Origin: an archaeon | Lineage (GTDB): Archaea > Nanobdellota > Nanobdellia > SCGC-AAA011-G17 > PNOQ01 | Assembly (NCBI GenBank): GCA_021107835.1 | Contig: JAIOSD010000061.1 | Span: 1-28,153 of the forward strand | Direction: 5' to 3' | Length of the DNA stretch: 28,153 nt | Shown here: in pieces, positions 14,768-24,077 of the stretch | Layout: every line of letters begins with the position of its first letter | Numbering within the stretch: position 1 is the stretch's first letter | The notes under the pieces: model-generated | Database searches by the model: none | Seen by the model: the letters and a program-made list of their open reading frames with translations, nothing else | Told to the model about the DNA's origin: nothing | Position numbers and translations under genes: made by a program

Positions 14768-16735
14768 ATGCAAAAAAGAGGACAAGTAACTGTTTTTATA
14801 GTCGTTGGAATCGTAATTTTAATAGTCTTTGCACTCTTATTTTTTCTAAGAAGTACAATAACAGAATCAAGCTTTGAAGATGAGATGAACGCCTTAACAG
14901 TTCCAAAACAATTAGAACCCGTAAAAATCTACTTAGATTCATGTCTAAAACAAACAGTTGAAGAGGGGGTATTTATTTTAGGCGAACAAGGGGGATACAT
15001 AAATCTTCCAGAAGACATTGCCCAAAGATCAACACTAAATCCTTTCTCAAACACCTTGGAAATTTACAAGGGGGCAGAAGTCGCTTATTGGTATTACGAA
15101 ACTGCAAACGGAATTGAAATTCAAAACATACCTACAAAAGAAAAAATAGAGTTAGAAATAGAAGCTTATGTTAATGAAAATTTTGCAGATTGTTTCTACA
15201 AAATGCCAATATTTGAAGAACAAGGTTTCACTATACAAACACCTCATGAAGTAGATACAGAAATAACAATAAACAAAAACGAAATACAAGTAAAAATGCT
15301 TTCAGAGGTTTATGTCTCCCTAAAAGACGTTAGTAAAAACATAGACACACACATAGTTGTACTAGATTCTAAGCTTGGAGAGCTATATGGCCTAGCAATA
15401 AAAATAATGGAAGAGGAAAACGAAAACAAATTCTTAGAAGAAAAAACAATAGACATGATGGTTGTATATGATGAAATTCCTTTTTCAGAAACAGAATTTA
15501 CTTGTGAAAGAAAAGTTTGGCAAAAATCCCAAGTAGTGGAAGATATGAAAGAAATAGTGAGCAAGAATATTGCAGCAATAAGACTTGACGAGATTTCAAG
15601 CAGCGCATACATACAAGATCCTTACAACTACTTTAAACTAGACATTCAAAAACCAGCCCATATTAGCGAACACTTCCAGTATTTTACAAGCTGGCCAATG
15701 CAAGTTGAAGTTTCTCCAACAAAAGGAGATTTATTGGTTGGAGATCCAATAACACAATCAGTTCCAGAAGTAAGTAAATTCTTAAACATGTTCTTCTGTC
15801 TAAATAACTATCACTTTGTTTATGACATAAAATATCCTGTATTAATCACATTATCTGCAGAAGGTACAACCTTCCAATTTGCCAACATGGTTAAGATAGA
15901 CAACAATCAACCAAGAACATTTGAAGGTGAAATGGTAAATTATGAAGGCACAACAGAATTCAGTAAAAACTTTTGCGAAAATGCAGTAATACCAATAGAA
16001 GTTGCAGTTTATGATTATGAAACCCTTATTCCAGTAAAAGATACCAGCATAACTTACAAATGTTTCTCAACAATATGTTATATTGGAGAAACAGATTCAC
16101 AAGGAAAACTAATTGCAAACTTCCCGCCTTGTCTAAACGGCGCAATCTTTGCGCAAAAACAAGGTTATGAAATTGCAGGAGAACATTTATCAACAAATTC
16201 ACAAGATTCAGTTAGCGTTTTAATAGAAAAACACCACACTTTAGATTTAGATATAAAAATAATAAATCTTGATGATGGTACTCCTGCAACAATAAAAAAT
16301 AAACAAGCTGTAGTTCAGTTTGAAAATCAAGAAAATGGATATATCACAATGGTAACCCAAGAAGATTCCGCAATAAAACTAACCTGGGGTAACTACAAAA
16401 TAACTTCCTACTTGTTATCAGAAGAGGGAGTAGATATTGAAATAAAAACAGACACTTTCACCCAATGTGTAAAAGTTCCAAAAGCAGGAGTATTTGGATT
16501 ATTTTTCAAAGAAGAAAAATGCTTTGAAACAGAATTAGAAGGTGATAAATTAACAGATGCAATAGTTGGTGGGGCAGTATTTGAATGGCAAATAAATCCT
16601 TCAAACAAAAACAAATTAACAGTATATGTGCCATACGACCAAACTCCAAATACCCATACTGAAATGATAGAAATCTATAATAATATTCAAACAAACCATG
16701 AAAATATGAACTTTAGGTATCCTGAACTAGAATGA
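14768..16735 (+). CDS. Pilin-like, membrane-anchored surface protein
   Basis: 655 residues. The N-terminus is a short basic stretch followed by a long hydrophobic helix (KRGQVTVFIVVGIVILIVFA, about residues 3-28), the layout of archaeal type IV pilin-like proteins, in which a prepilin peptidase cuts before a QxTVFI-like start. The remainder is a large extracellular domain. Part of it (about 415-480, with ICYIGETDSQGKLIANFPP) resembles carboxypeptidase-regulatory or Ig-like beta modules, and a few paired cysteines may form disulfides. The function is not known; a component of a surface appendage or envelope complex fits. Its stop overlaps the start of the giant secreted gene by ATGA, so the two are translated together and presumably work together. 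Confidence 0.75.
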   Translation: MQKRGQVTVFIVVGIVILIVFALLFFLRSTITESSFEDEMNALTVPKQLEPVKIYLDSCLKQTVEEGVFILGEQGGYINLPEDIAQRSTLNPFSNTLEIYKGAEVAYWYYETANGIEIQNIPTKEKIELEIEAYVNENFADCFYKMPIFEEQGFTIQTPHEVDTEITINKNEIQVKMLSEVYVSLKDVSKNIDTHIVVLDSKLGELYGLAIKIMEEENENKFLEEKTIDMMVVYDEIPFSETEFTCERKVWQKSQVVEDMKEIVSKNIAAIRLDEISSSAYIQDPYNYFKLDIQKPAHISEHFQYFTSWPMQVEVSPTKGDLLVGDPITQSVPEVSKFLNMFFCLNNYHFVYDIKYPVLITLSAEGTTFQFANMVKIDNNQPRTFEGEMVNYEGTTEFSKNFCENAVIPIEVAVYDYETLIPVKDTSITYKCFSTICYIGETDSQGKLIANFPPCLNGAIFAQKQGYEIAGEHLSTNSQDSVSVLIEKHHTLDLDIKIINLDDGTPATIKNKQAVVQFENQENGYITMVTQEDSAIKLTWGNYKITSYLLSEEGVDIEIKTDTFTQCVKVPKAGVFGLFFKEEKCFETELEGDKLTDAIVGGAVFEWQINPSNKNKLTVYVPYDQTPNTHTEMIEIYNNIQTNHENMNFRYPELE

Positions 16736-19700
16736 AAAAAGAAATAATAGCATTGCTCTGTAGCTTTTTGTTAGTAAGCACACCTTTAGTGAGTGCAGCA
16801 GGTACTTTTTCCTTAGAAGAGGATCCAAGAAATTTAGGAGAAGCACTAATAATAAATGTTGACCATGTTGAACCAACAGTTATAGATTCTGATTATTTCA
16901 AAGACAATGAATTCCCAGTTCATGTTTTCTTAAAAGGTTCAACGTTAGGAACTTTTTTGTTTGGTGGTGATGCTCCAGCAACCGCCCCTTTCTTTGGGGA
17001 TATGAAAATAAAAAATATAAGACTAACTCCAGATAGAGAATCCCTAAGATATATATCTGGCATCTCTCAAATAAAAAAACCAGTCGGAAGGGACTTAGTA
17101 ATTGATTCTTCTGGGAACATTGATTTAGGCTACACAAAAGTTATGTTTAGAAGAAACCCAAAAGAAGACGAGCTTCCCGACACACTAGATATTGATGTTA
17201 CTGCACAAGTATATTTTGATGTTACAACAGGATTTGGTAATATGGGAACTTACAGTTTACACCTTTCCCCGCAAGGAGATAAAGATGCTTGGTTAGCTAA
17301 GGGGTATGAAATAGGAGAGATTTGGGGCGGACGAGGATATTTAAGATTAGTAAGTATAGATAGGAACAAAGCAAAATTTGAATTATATAACACTCACTTA
17401 GAAAGAATAAACGCTTTCGAATTAACTAGTGGAGCAACAGCAAAACAATTCACACTTCCAGGGGGCACTAGACATTTAGAAAATTTACTAAGTATAAAAC
17501 TAGATAAAATAAATGCAAACCCAGACAAAGCACGTTTAGTAGTAGATAATGGTGGTAGAATAGAGTTTGACAAAACTGTTGTTTCAGGAATGAAAATAGC
17601 TCAAGGAAGCGATTGGACAGTAGATACAATTTATGGAGATGGAATTGTATTTATAGATTCAGAAGGAAATAAAAAAGAACTAGAAAATGTTCCCGTTCCA
17701 GTAAATTATGTTACTTCAATAGAAGATATACATCCTGTTCCCGACTATTTAATCCCCCCTCCACCTAAAGAAAAACTATCAGAAATTGAAATAAAATATG
17801 ATCCATCTGGTACAAAAACAGATTCTGCAAACGTTTGGTTCAAGTACACTGGAGTAAGGTGGGTATATCATGTTGAAGAAGGGGCCTTTTTTGCTAGAAG
17901 TGATGAAAAAAGATGGAGGAGTACATCCACCCATATATCTTGTGAGGGATTAACAACTTACAATTTTGATAGCGTTTTCTCAAAAGTATGTAATAAATTA
18001 TTGGCATCAGATGGATTAGAGTCAGGAATAGACACTTTAGTTGACTATGCAAACAAGATTATAAACGGAGATGATGATACCTTAATTGTTATCAAAAACC
18101 AACAAGAAGTTTACAAACCAAACCATGGGGATGTAAATACCCAAGCAATTCTACAACACTATGACTTAACACAAGAAGAACAAGCTCAAACACAATCTCA
18201 AACAACACTTTCGCAATCTTACGAGTATTATAACGAAGCAATCACAGCATATGAAAAAGCAATCGCTGAACAACCAACAGAAGGTTTAATCCTATATGAA
18301 AGCAATTTAGGAATAGCAAAAGCTCATGATTCACTAAATTATCCCGTTGAAGCATTAAAATATTACCAAAGAGCAGAAGAATATTCCCAATATTCAGAAG
18401 ATGAATTCGATTTCCAAAAACACTATGAAGACTTAGAAGAAAGAATTTCTAGAGGAAGACCCCATCTTAATCTTGGTGATGGTATACAAGTAACTCTACT
18501 AGATATAGATTTAGCAGAAGAAGCAAAAGATTCTTTCATTTACACATTACATGAGGGGGAACACGAAGCAAATGTAGGAAAGTTCTTAGAAATATCACCA
18601 AATCCTGTTGATGAAGACGAAGACGAGTATAAATGGCAAATTGCAGCCATAAATTCAGACAGTGTAATAATCCAACAATCATTTACTAGAAGGGAAGATA
18701 GGCATAAAACACAGCACACAATGACACTAAACTTAAAACAAACTAACTTAGTGCCTTATAACGAAAACCAAAGGACAGTTAGCATTTTCATAAAAAACAT
18801 AGACACAATAAGAAGTGGGATAGTAACAATTTCTCCAGGAACAAGGGATAATTATGGGACTTCTTATTTTACAATTCATTTACCAATTGAAAAAAGATTA
18901 ATTCAATGGACTCCAGAAGAAATAGATAGAAAAATTCAATCTACAGATAAAGCACTAAACAAATTAGACAATGTAATCACTAAATTAAGAAGTGTAGTAA
19001 AAACTTGGACATATACTTGTTACACTGTGTGGGCATTCTTAACAGTAAAAAACACTTTCTTCAAAAATCCTTTTGCAAGAAGAAAGGCTGTAGAAAGAAT
19101 AGAAGCAGATTGTACTGTGGTAACTAAAGGGACTGAAGGACCTTACGCAGGAATGAAATTAGAAGAATGCATGGCTGCCAGAAACGATGAAATAGAGGCA
19201 TTAATACCCGAAATAAATGGTGCAAGAGACAAAGTAGAATCTGCTTTCGATGGATATAATACAGAAAAACCAGAAACTATGCAAAAAGTAGCAAATGAAT
19301 TAGGAGTATCCACAGAAAAGCTACAAGAGATGCATGAGTATGGTTTAGTTGATGCAGATACATTAAGAGATACAATTCTTGCCCAAACTGCAGGATGGGA
19401 AGAATCCCAAGCAATGATAACAGATCTCCAATCAAAAGAAGAAATAGCAAAAAAAATAACAACTGCAATACAAAATGAAAAACCAGCAGGAACCCTATCT
19501 GAAAGAAACATAATAAAAAATCAAATTATAGCTGGGAGCGGTAAGGAAGTTGTCGTTGAAGATATAGAATCCCACTTATCAAAAGAAATAGATTTGAATG
19601 AAAAAGTAGTAAATTACCTAAGTACTAATGAAAAGCATAAAGGTAAAAAAATAACAGTCAACTTACCAATTTACCAAACACCAGAGGGAAAATATTATGT

Positions 19701-22700
19701 AAGGAATACTGAAGGAAAAAAGATAACTGTGGAACCAATACCTTCCCAAGAGGATAGCAAAATAATTTTAAGAAGTTCAGAAGGAGATTATTACACAGAC
19801 GAAGAGGGAACTCCATACCTTTCTTCAAGAATTGTAGATAGCTATTCAAGAGAGTATAGTGGATACTTTGGAAACCCAGAGGTTTATTATGATAAAGATA
19901 ATCAAAATAGACCAATGTATATCCCATTAAAATATCCCAATCCAGTAACAGGCATACCAAAACTAGATTTTGCAAATTACATAGAAGTTTTTGCTGACTC
20001 TACCGGTGACTATCATTACTCAATAATTAATGTTGGAGAAAATGGTATATTAGATATTGATAGCGGAGGAGATGATCTAATTGTTGTAGATTCTAGTCTA
20101 TTGAAAGAGGAAGCAACGAGCAAAACAACCCCTCATGCAAAATTATTAACTAGAATAAAAAAAGCATATAGAGACGCAAATGTTGCAGTAAAAGAAGGTG
20201 GAGAAGTAAGAGTAGAAGGTAAATCATATCCAGTCCATATGCTAGAAGCCAAAACTTCCAGCGTAATGACAGAATGTAAGTATCTAATGCCAAAAACCGA
20301 TTGTAAAATTTTATTTGGTGTTTGTGATCCAGTAATGTGCCCGGTTTCAAGATTTAATCTTGGAGGAACATGGGATGTAGGCCCCAGCGTAATAGAATCA
20401 GGAATAATTGGAAGTATAGTTTTGGGACTACCAAATTTCAATATACCTTATGAACCAGTGCCTATTTGTTTAACAGGTGTTAACGCCGGCTTAGAAAATA
20501 TTTATAGCATGATGGGGAGTTACAGGGATTGCTTAGAAACTGCAAAAGTAAAAGGAGAATCCGTAGGTATCTGTAATGAAATAAGAAGCGTTTACATATG
20601 TGATATTCTCTGGGAAGAAGCTTTAGCACTAGTTAATGTATTCGGAAAATTAAGAAATGTAATAGCAACAAACATTTTCGGTTCTCAATCTGCAGGAGAA
20701 ATAGATTTATCTTGGAAATCAAACTGGGACAACGTACAAGATAATTTCAACTTCTTTACAAAAGAATATGCAAAAAGTTCATTTGCAGCATTCAATGCAA
20801 GAAGCACACATGAAATAGGCTCAGAACTTTGTAAAGCAGCAATATTTGGAAGGGTTCCGGGAAGTGGAGATTTATTAGCACAATTAACAGAGCCAGAAAG
20901 TCCACCACAATTTACAGGATGGGTTCGAGAAGATGTTTACACAACAGTAGATAGATATGGTCAACAACCAAGTTATGGTACAGGACAAGCAGCCTACAGA
21001 GTTTATTACCACATCTACGCTGGAAGAAATTATGATATAAGATACAGAGTTTATTTAGAAGATGCATTAGGAAACAAAATTCCTGCAACAGATAAAAGTG
21101 GTTTTTCCTTAGGTGGAACAAGATATCTCAAAAAAGGAGAAAGTGTAGATAAAAGTTTTACACTAACACAAATGCTTCCAGGCTATGATAAGATGTGTAT
21201 TGAAATAAATGGAATAAAAGAATGTGGCTTTGGAAGTGTTTCAAGCGCTTTCTCAATGCAATATCTAAAAGAACAACTAATCAAAAGAGAAATTGGAAAA
21301 GAAATAAAAACCAAAAAAGATTGTGTTCCAGATGTACCAAGATATCAACCAGGAATTACTCAAACAGGGATAAAACGTGTATGTTCTGTTTATGATCCAG
21401 ACAGTGTTGGTGATGATTGGATTGAAGTGGGAACTTGTGGATATGATGAAAAAGAAAGGTTTATAGGAGATTGTTACATGTATCAAAAAGGCATTACTCT
21501 TTACGATACAAATTACACAGTTGTAGATCACATATCAAAAGATGTCCTAGACGAAGCCGAAGATTTTACAGTTACTGATATTATTAGAGCAAAACAAGAG
21601 ATAGATGCATTAATTCTTGAAGAGCAATCTGCAGAAAGCAACAAAAAAAGAGGAGAACTAATAGCAGTATACGAATCAATAGCAATATCAGAAATAGATA
21701 ATGATGTAACAGCAGAAGCCTATCAAAGAATTGGCGGGCTATATCTTAGAATGGCTGATAGAGAAGCAAAAACAGATAGAAGCTATAAAGGAACTTCTAA
21801 TTGGAAGGATACTACACAAATAACAGCTACTGATTTAAATTCCGTAATGGAAAACTGTAACAAATATCTCCCATTGATAACAAAATATGCAGATCAAAAT
21901 CAAATAGATTATTTGTTATTATTGGCAGTTATGATACGAGAAAGTAATTGCGTTGCTGATGCTTGTGGTCCAGATGGTTGTACTGGCTTAATGCAGATAG
22001 AACCAAAAACTGCAGAATATTTATGTGGGGTAAGTAATGTTGAAAATTTACATGGATCAGCAAATGCAGAAGCAAATATAGAATGTGGAGCAAAAGTTTT
22101 GAGAGATAAATATAATACGTTTAAGGATGGGGGAACGCCTGTTGGAGCAGATTGTAAAACAGAAACAGAAGAAAAGTATAAAGCATACAGGGAATGGGAA
22201 GCGGCTTTAAGGGGCTATAATGGTTGGAGTTGCTTAGAAATATATAATACTGATTATGTTGAAAATGTTATAACAACATATAATCAATTAAAAACTATGT
22301 TTGGTGGAGAAGATATTTCCGAATACATAGTTGAAGAAGAATATCAAGAACCAGAAATAACAGGAGATTTAAAAATAGATAATTTATGCAATACTTATTC
22401 AGACGATGAATGTGATAGTTACTTTAAATGTTATCTAAAAATAAACAAAGGTATTTTTGGTTGGGATTGGGCATCTGGAGATAATTGTAATGAATGTTCA
22501 GAGTTAGATAAATGTTTAGATATAAAAAACAAGGAAAAGTGTAATGATAATTTATGTTCAAGTTCAAATGGATTAAGCTGTAAATGGGATAATGTTAAAG
22601 CACTCTGTATTGAAGGACAAGGAATAGCACAAACAATAGATCTAACCGCAGAAGAACTATTAGAAATGCTAGGGCAATTAAGTCATAAAGGATTCTACAT

Positions 22701-22917
22701 AGGAACAATGTACTCACTATCATTAGAAGAATACACCACCCCAATCTTCTTTAGGCATTTAGAAGAAGGGATTTGGGAATGGGGTCTTGATGAAGTGAAT
22801 TGGATGCCAACAAATGAAATGGTAGTTTCCGGAGGCAATTGGGATGGTAAACAACCAACAATAGAAGTTAGAGAAATAATAAATCAATTAGAAGTTTTAA
22901 AACCAATTCCAGAGTAA
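16732..22917 (+). CDS. Giant secreted protein with a lytic-transglycosylase (SLT/lysozyme-like) domain
   Basis: 2061 residues with an N-terminal signal peptide (KKEIIALLCSFLLVSTPLVS) and no other obvious membrane anchor. Seen in order: beta-rich N-terminal domains (to about 340), a TPR-like helical stretch (about 495-560, YYNEAITAYEKA, EALKYYQRAEEY), a helical middle (about 720-900), Cys-containing domains around 1190-1530 (CDPVMCPVSRFNLGGTW), and an SLT-type domain at about 1710-1860. That domain has the catalytic glutamate E1737 in MIRESNC, GLMQI at 1752-1756 and ALRGYNG at 1825-1831. The extra cysteines C1740, C1745 and C1750 suggest disulfide bracing outside the cell. A Cys-rich segment follows (about 1885-1960). 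SLT enzymes cleave peptidoglycan glycans, which archaea lack, so the substrate may be host, bacterial or other surface glycan. It is co-translated with the pilin-like gene. Confidence 0.85.
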   Translation: MKKEIIALLCSFLLVSTPLVSAAGTFSLEEDPRNLGEALIINVDHVEPTVIDSDYFKDNEFPVHVFLKGSTLGTFLFGGDAPATAPFFGDMKIKNIRLTPDRESLRYISGISQIKKPVGRDLVIDSSGNIDLGYTKVMFRRNPKEDELPDTLDIDVTAQVYFDVTTGFGNMGTYSLHLSPQGDKDAWLAKGYEIGEIWGGRGYLRLVSIDRNKAKFELYNTHLERINAFELTSGATAKQFTLPGGTRHLENLLSIKLDKINANPDKARLVVDNGGRIEFDKTVVSGMKIAQGSDWTVDTIYGDGIVFIDSEGNKKELENVPVPVNYVTSIEDIHPVPDYLIPPPPKEKLSEIEIKYDPSGTKTDSANVWFKYTGVRWVYHVEEGAFFARSDEKRWRSTSTHISCEGLTTYNFDSVFSKVCNKLLASDGLESGIDTLVDYANKIINGDDDTLIVIKNQQEVYKPNHGDVNTQAILQHYDLTQEEQAQTQSQTTLSQSYEYYNEAITAYEKAIAEQPTEGLILYESNLGIAKAHDSLNYPVEALKYYQRAEEYSQYSEDEFDFQKHYEDLEERISRGRPHLNLGDGIQVTLLDIDLAEEAKDSFIYTLHEGEHEANVGKFLEISPNPVDEDEDEYKWQIAAINSDSVIIQQSFTRREDRHKTQHTMTLNLKQTNLVPYNENQRTVSIFIKNIDTIRSGIVTISPGTRDNYGTSYFTIHLPIEKRLIQWTPEEIDRKIQSTDKALNKLDNVITKLRSVVKTWTYTCYTVWAFLTVKNTFFKNPFARRKAVERIEADCTVVTKGTEGPYAGMKLEECMAARNDEIEALIPEINGARDKVESAFDGYNTEKPETMQKVANELGVSTEKLQEMHEYGLVDADTLRDTILAQTAGWEESQAMITDLQSKEEIAKKITTAIQNEKPAGTLSERNIIKNQIIAGSGKEVVVEDIESHLSKEIDLNEKVVNYLSTNEKHKGKKITVNLPIYQTPEGKYYVRNTEGKKITVEPIPSQEDSKIILRSSEGDYYTDEEGTPYLSSRIVDSYSREYSGYFGNPEVYYDKDNQNRPMYIPLKYPNPVTGIPKLDFANYIEVFADSTGDYHYSIINVGENGILDIDSGGDDLIVVDSSLLKEEATSKTTPHAKLLTRIKKAYRDANVAVKEGGEVRVEGKSYPVHMLEAKTSSVMTECKYLMPKTDCKILFGVCDPVMCPVSRFNLGGTWDVGPSVIESGIIGSIVLGLPNFNIPYEPVPICLTGVNAGLENIYSMMGSYRDCLETAKVKGESVGICNEIRSVYICDILWEEALALVNVFGKLRNVIATNIFGSQSAGEIDLSWKSNWDNVQDNFNFFTKEYAKSSFAAFNARSTHEIGSELCKAAIFGRVPGSGDLLAQLTEPESPPQFTGWVREDVYTTVDRYGQQPSYGTGQAAYRVYYHIYAGRNYDIRYRVYLEDALGNKIPATDKSGFSLGGTRYLKKGESVDKSFTLTQMLPGYDKMCIEINGIKECGFGSVSSAFSMQYLKEQLIKREIGKEIKTKKDCVPDVPRYQPGITQTGIKRVCSVYDPDSVGDDWIEVGTCGYDEKERFIGDCYMYQKGITLYDTNYTVVDHISKDVLDEAEDFTVTDIIRAKQEIDALILEEQSAESNKKRGELIAVYESIAISEIDNDVTAEAYQRIGGLYLRMADREAKTDRSYKGTSNWKDTTQITATDLNSVMENCNKYLPLITKYADQNQIDYLLLLAVMIRESNCVADACGPDGCTGLMQIEPKTAEYLCGVSNVENLHGSANAEANIECGAKVLRDKYNTFKDGGTPVGADCKTETEEKYKAYREWEAALRGYNGWSCLEIYNTDYVENVITTYNQLKTMFGGEDISEYIVEEEYQEPEITGDLKIDNLCNTYSDDECDSYFKCYLKINKGIFGWDWASGDNCNECSELDKCLDIKNKEKCNDNLCSSSNGLSCKWDNVKALCIEGQGIAQTIDLTAEELLEMLGQLSHKGFYIGTMYSLSLEEYTTPIFFRHLEEGIWEWGLDEVNWMPTNEMVVSGGNWDGKQPTIEVREIINQLEVLKPIPE

Positions 22918-22934
22918 TTCTTTTAAAAATTAAA

Positions 22935-23018
22935 TGCAGAGGACAGGACTCGAACCTGCGTAGGCACTAAGCCACTAGGTCCTAAGCCTAGCCCGTTTGA
23001 CCACTCCGGCACCCCTGC
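22935..23018 (-). tRNA. tRNA-Leu (anticodon TAG)
   Basis: A class II tRNA: acceptor GCAGGGG/CCTCTGC, anticodon stem CTAGG/CCTAG around the loop CTTAGGA, a long variable arm, T stem GCAGG/CCTGT with loop TTCGAGT, and discriminator A. No encoded CCA and no intron. A TATA box (CTTTTAAAGG on the minus strand, 23041-23050) lies about 28 nt upstream. It marks the left edge of the accessory region. Confidence 0.96.
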
Positions 23019-23085
23019 ATAAGAATTCTAAAAAAATTTACCTTTAAAAGCCTTACTAAAATCAAAAAGTTACAATATAGAAACA

Positions 23086-23115
23086 TTTATAAATGTTATA
23101 ACATTATTATAACAT
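23086..23115 (+). promoter_or_regulatory. TATA box with repeated palindromic operator
   Basis: TTTATAAA (23086-23093) lies 30 nt before the ATG at 23119. Directly behind it are the palindrome TGTTATAACA (23094-23103) and a second TTATAACAT at 23107-23115, 11 nt (one helical turn) after the first copy at 23096-23104. The sites fill the space between TATA box and start, where a bound protein would block initiation. The AbrB-like domain of the downstream product is the obvious candidate binder. Confidence 0.55.
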
Positions 23116-23118
23116 AAA

Positions 23119-23886
23119 ATGGAGCAATATTTAAAGCTAGTAAAACAAGTAGGAAACTCAGCAGGAGTGCTACTTCCAAGAAAACTTTTAGGTAGCTATG
23201 CTAAGGTTATAATAATAAAAGAAAAAGAAAACATAGAAAAAGATATAATACAAATACTACAAAAAAACAACCTTCTAATCCAAACAAAAGGAATTTATCT
23301 ATATGGGAGCTATGCAAGGGGAGAACAAACAGAAATAAGTGATATAGATATTTTAGTAATAACAAATAAAACCTCAAAAAGGATCAAACATGGAAAATAT
23401 TCAATAACAGTTTTAAGCGAAAAAGAACTTGAAAAGAATCTTAAAGAAGGTGCTTTAATTTTAATAGCTATCCTAGCAGAAGCAAAAACATTAATGAACG
23501 AAGAATTGATAAAAAAATATCCTTCGTATAAAGTAGATGAATCTAAAATATATAATCAAATACGTACTGCTCTAAAGATTTATGATGGACTCTTAAAACT
23601 TGAAGAGAATAAATCTGTTTCAGATAATCTTTGTTATGGACCAATACTACACACAAGATCGTTATATCTATTAGAGAAACTTAAAAGAAAAGAGAAATTA
23701 ATTAATTTTAAAAATTTTATAAAAAAGATTACAGGAAATGATGAAATATACAAAGCTTACCTTAGAACAAAAAACAATAAGAAAGTCAAAAAAATTGTTT
23801 TAAAAGAAAATATTTTAAAGCTTTATGAGTATCTTAATAAAGAACTTGAAAAATGGGAAGGAAAAAGAAACAAAAGAAAGGGATAG
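23119..23886 (+). CDS. AbrB/MazE-type DNA-binding domain fused to an MNT nucleotidyltransferase
   Basis: 255 residues. Residues 1-33 (KLVKQVGNSAGVLLPRKLLG) look like the swapped-hairpin AbrB/SpoVT/MazE domain used by many antitoxins. Residues about 57-105 carry an MNT nucleotidyltransferase signature, LYGSYARGE with G63-S64, and S74-D75-I-D77. The C-terminal 130 residues are helical and lysine-rich, possibly a HEPN-like or substrate-binding helical domain. MNT domains commonly act as antitoxins that AMPylate HEPN toxins. Here the operator-binding and enzymatic parts sit in one chain, which fits an autoregulated toxin-antitoxin protein. It overlaps the start of a small basic gene by 34 nt. The family is not named with certainty. 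Confidence 0.75.
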   Translation: MEQYLKLVKQVGNSAGVLLPRKLLGSYAKVIIIKEKENIEKDIIQILQKNNLLIQTKGIYLYGSYARGEQTEISDIDILVITNKTSKRIKHGKYSITVLSEKELEKNLKEGALILIAILAEAKTLMNEELIKKYPSYKVDESKIYNQIRTALKIYDGLLKLEENKSVSDNLCYGPILHTRSLYLLEKLKRKEKLINFKNFIKKITGNDEIYKAYLRTKNNKKVKKIVLKENILKLYEYLNKELEKWEGKRNKRKG

Positions 23887-24035
23887 AAAGCATAAAGAAG
23901 CAAATAATAAAACACAAAGAAAAATTAAGTCAGGTCTCAGAAGACAATCCCTTATATGATTACTGGAAAAAAGAAATTAAATCTATGGAAAGAGAAATAG
24001 ATAAAAAAGAAAGAATAGTAAAGAGAAAAAAATAA
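23853..24035 (+). CDS. 60-residue highly charged protein overlapping the fusion gene
   Basis: The frame starts 34 nt before the end of the AbrB-nucleotidyltransferase gene, in a different reading frame, and ends with TAA at 24033-24035. The product is helical and very basic (KQIIKHKEKLSQVSEDNPLY, then DYWKKEIKSMEREIDKKE), with YDYW as the only aromatic patch. No family is recognised. Its placement at the end of a putative toxin-antitoxin gene suggests a small partner. The long overlap and simple composition leave some doubt. Confidence 0.5.
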   Translation: MGRKKKQKKGIESIKKQIIKHKEKLSQVSEDNPLYDYWKKEIKSMEREIDKKERIVKRKK

Positions 24036-24050
24036 AGTTCTTATTTTGTA

Positions 24051-24070
24051 AGCCTAGGCCGGGATTTGAA
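24051..24070 (-). repeat. tRNA 3'-end fragment (possible att remnant)
   Basis: On the minus strand TTCAAATCCCGGCCTAGGC followed by T reads as a T loop, the 3' half of a T stem, an acceptor 3' strand (CCTAGGC) and discriminator U. The matching 5' T-stem strand and the rest of a tRNA are absent. It lies 8 nt downstream of tRNA-Thr(GGT) on the same strand. Such 3' fragments are the usual scar of elements that integrate in tRNA genes. It may come from another threonine tRNA, since U at the discriminator is what both Thr tRNAs here have. Confidence 0.45.
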
Positions 24071-24077
24071 TAAGAAA

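Noticed and set aside
15310..15612. Minus-strand frame of 100 residues opposite the pilin-like gene
   Set aside because: It is serine-rich and hydrophobic, as expected for the antisense of an A-rich coding frame, with no promoter or motif; the same holds for the other long antisense frames.
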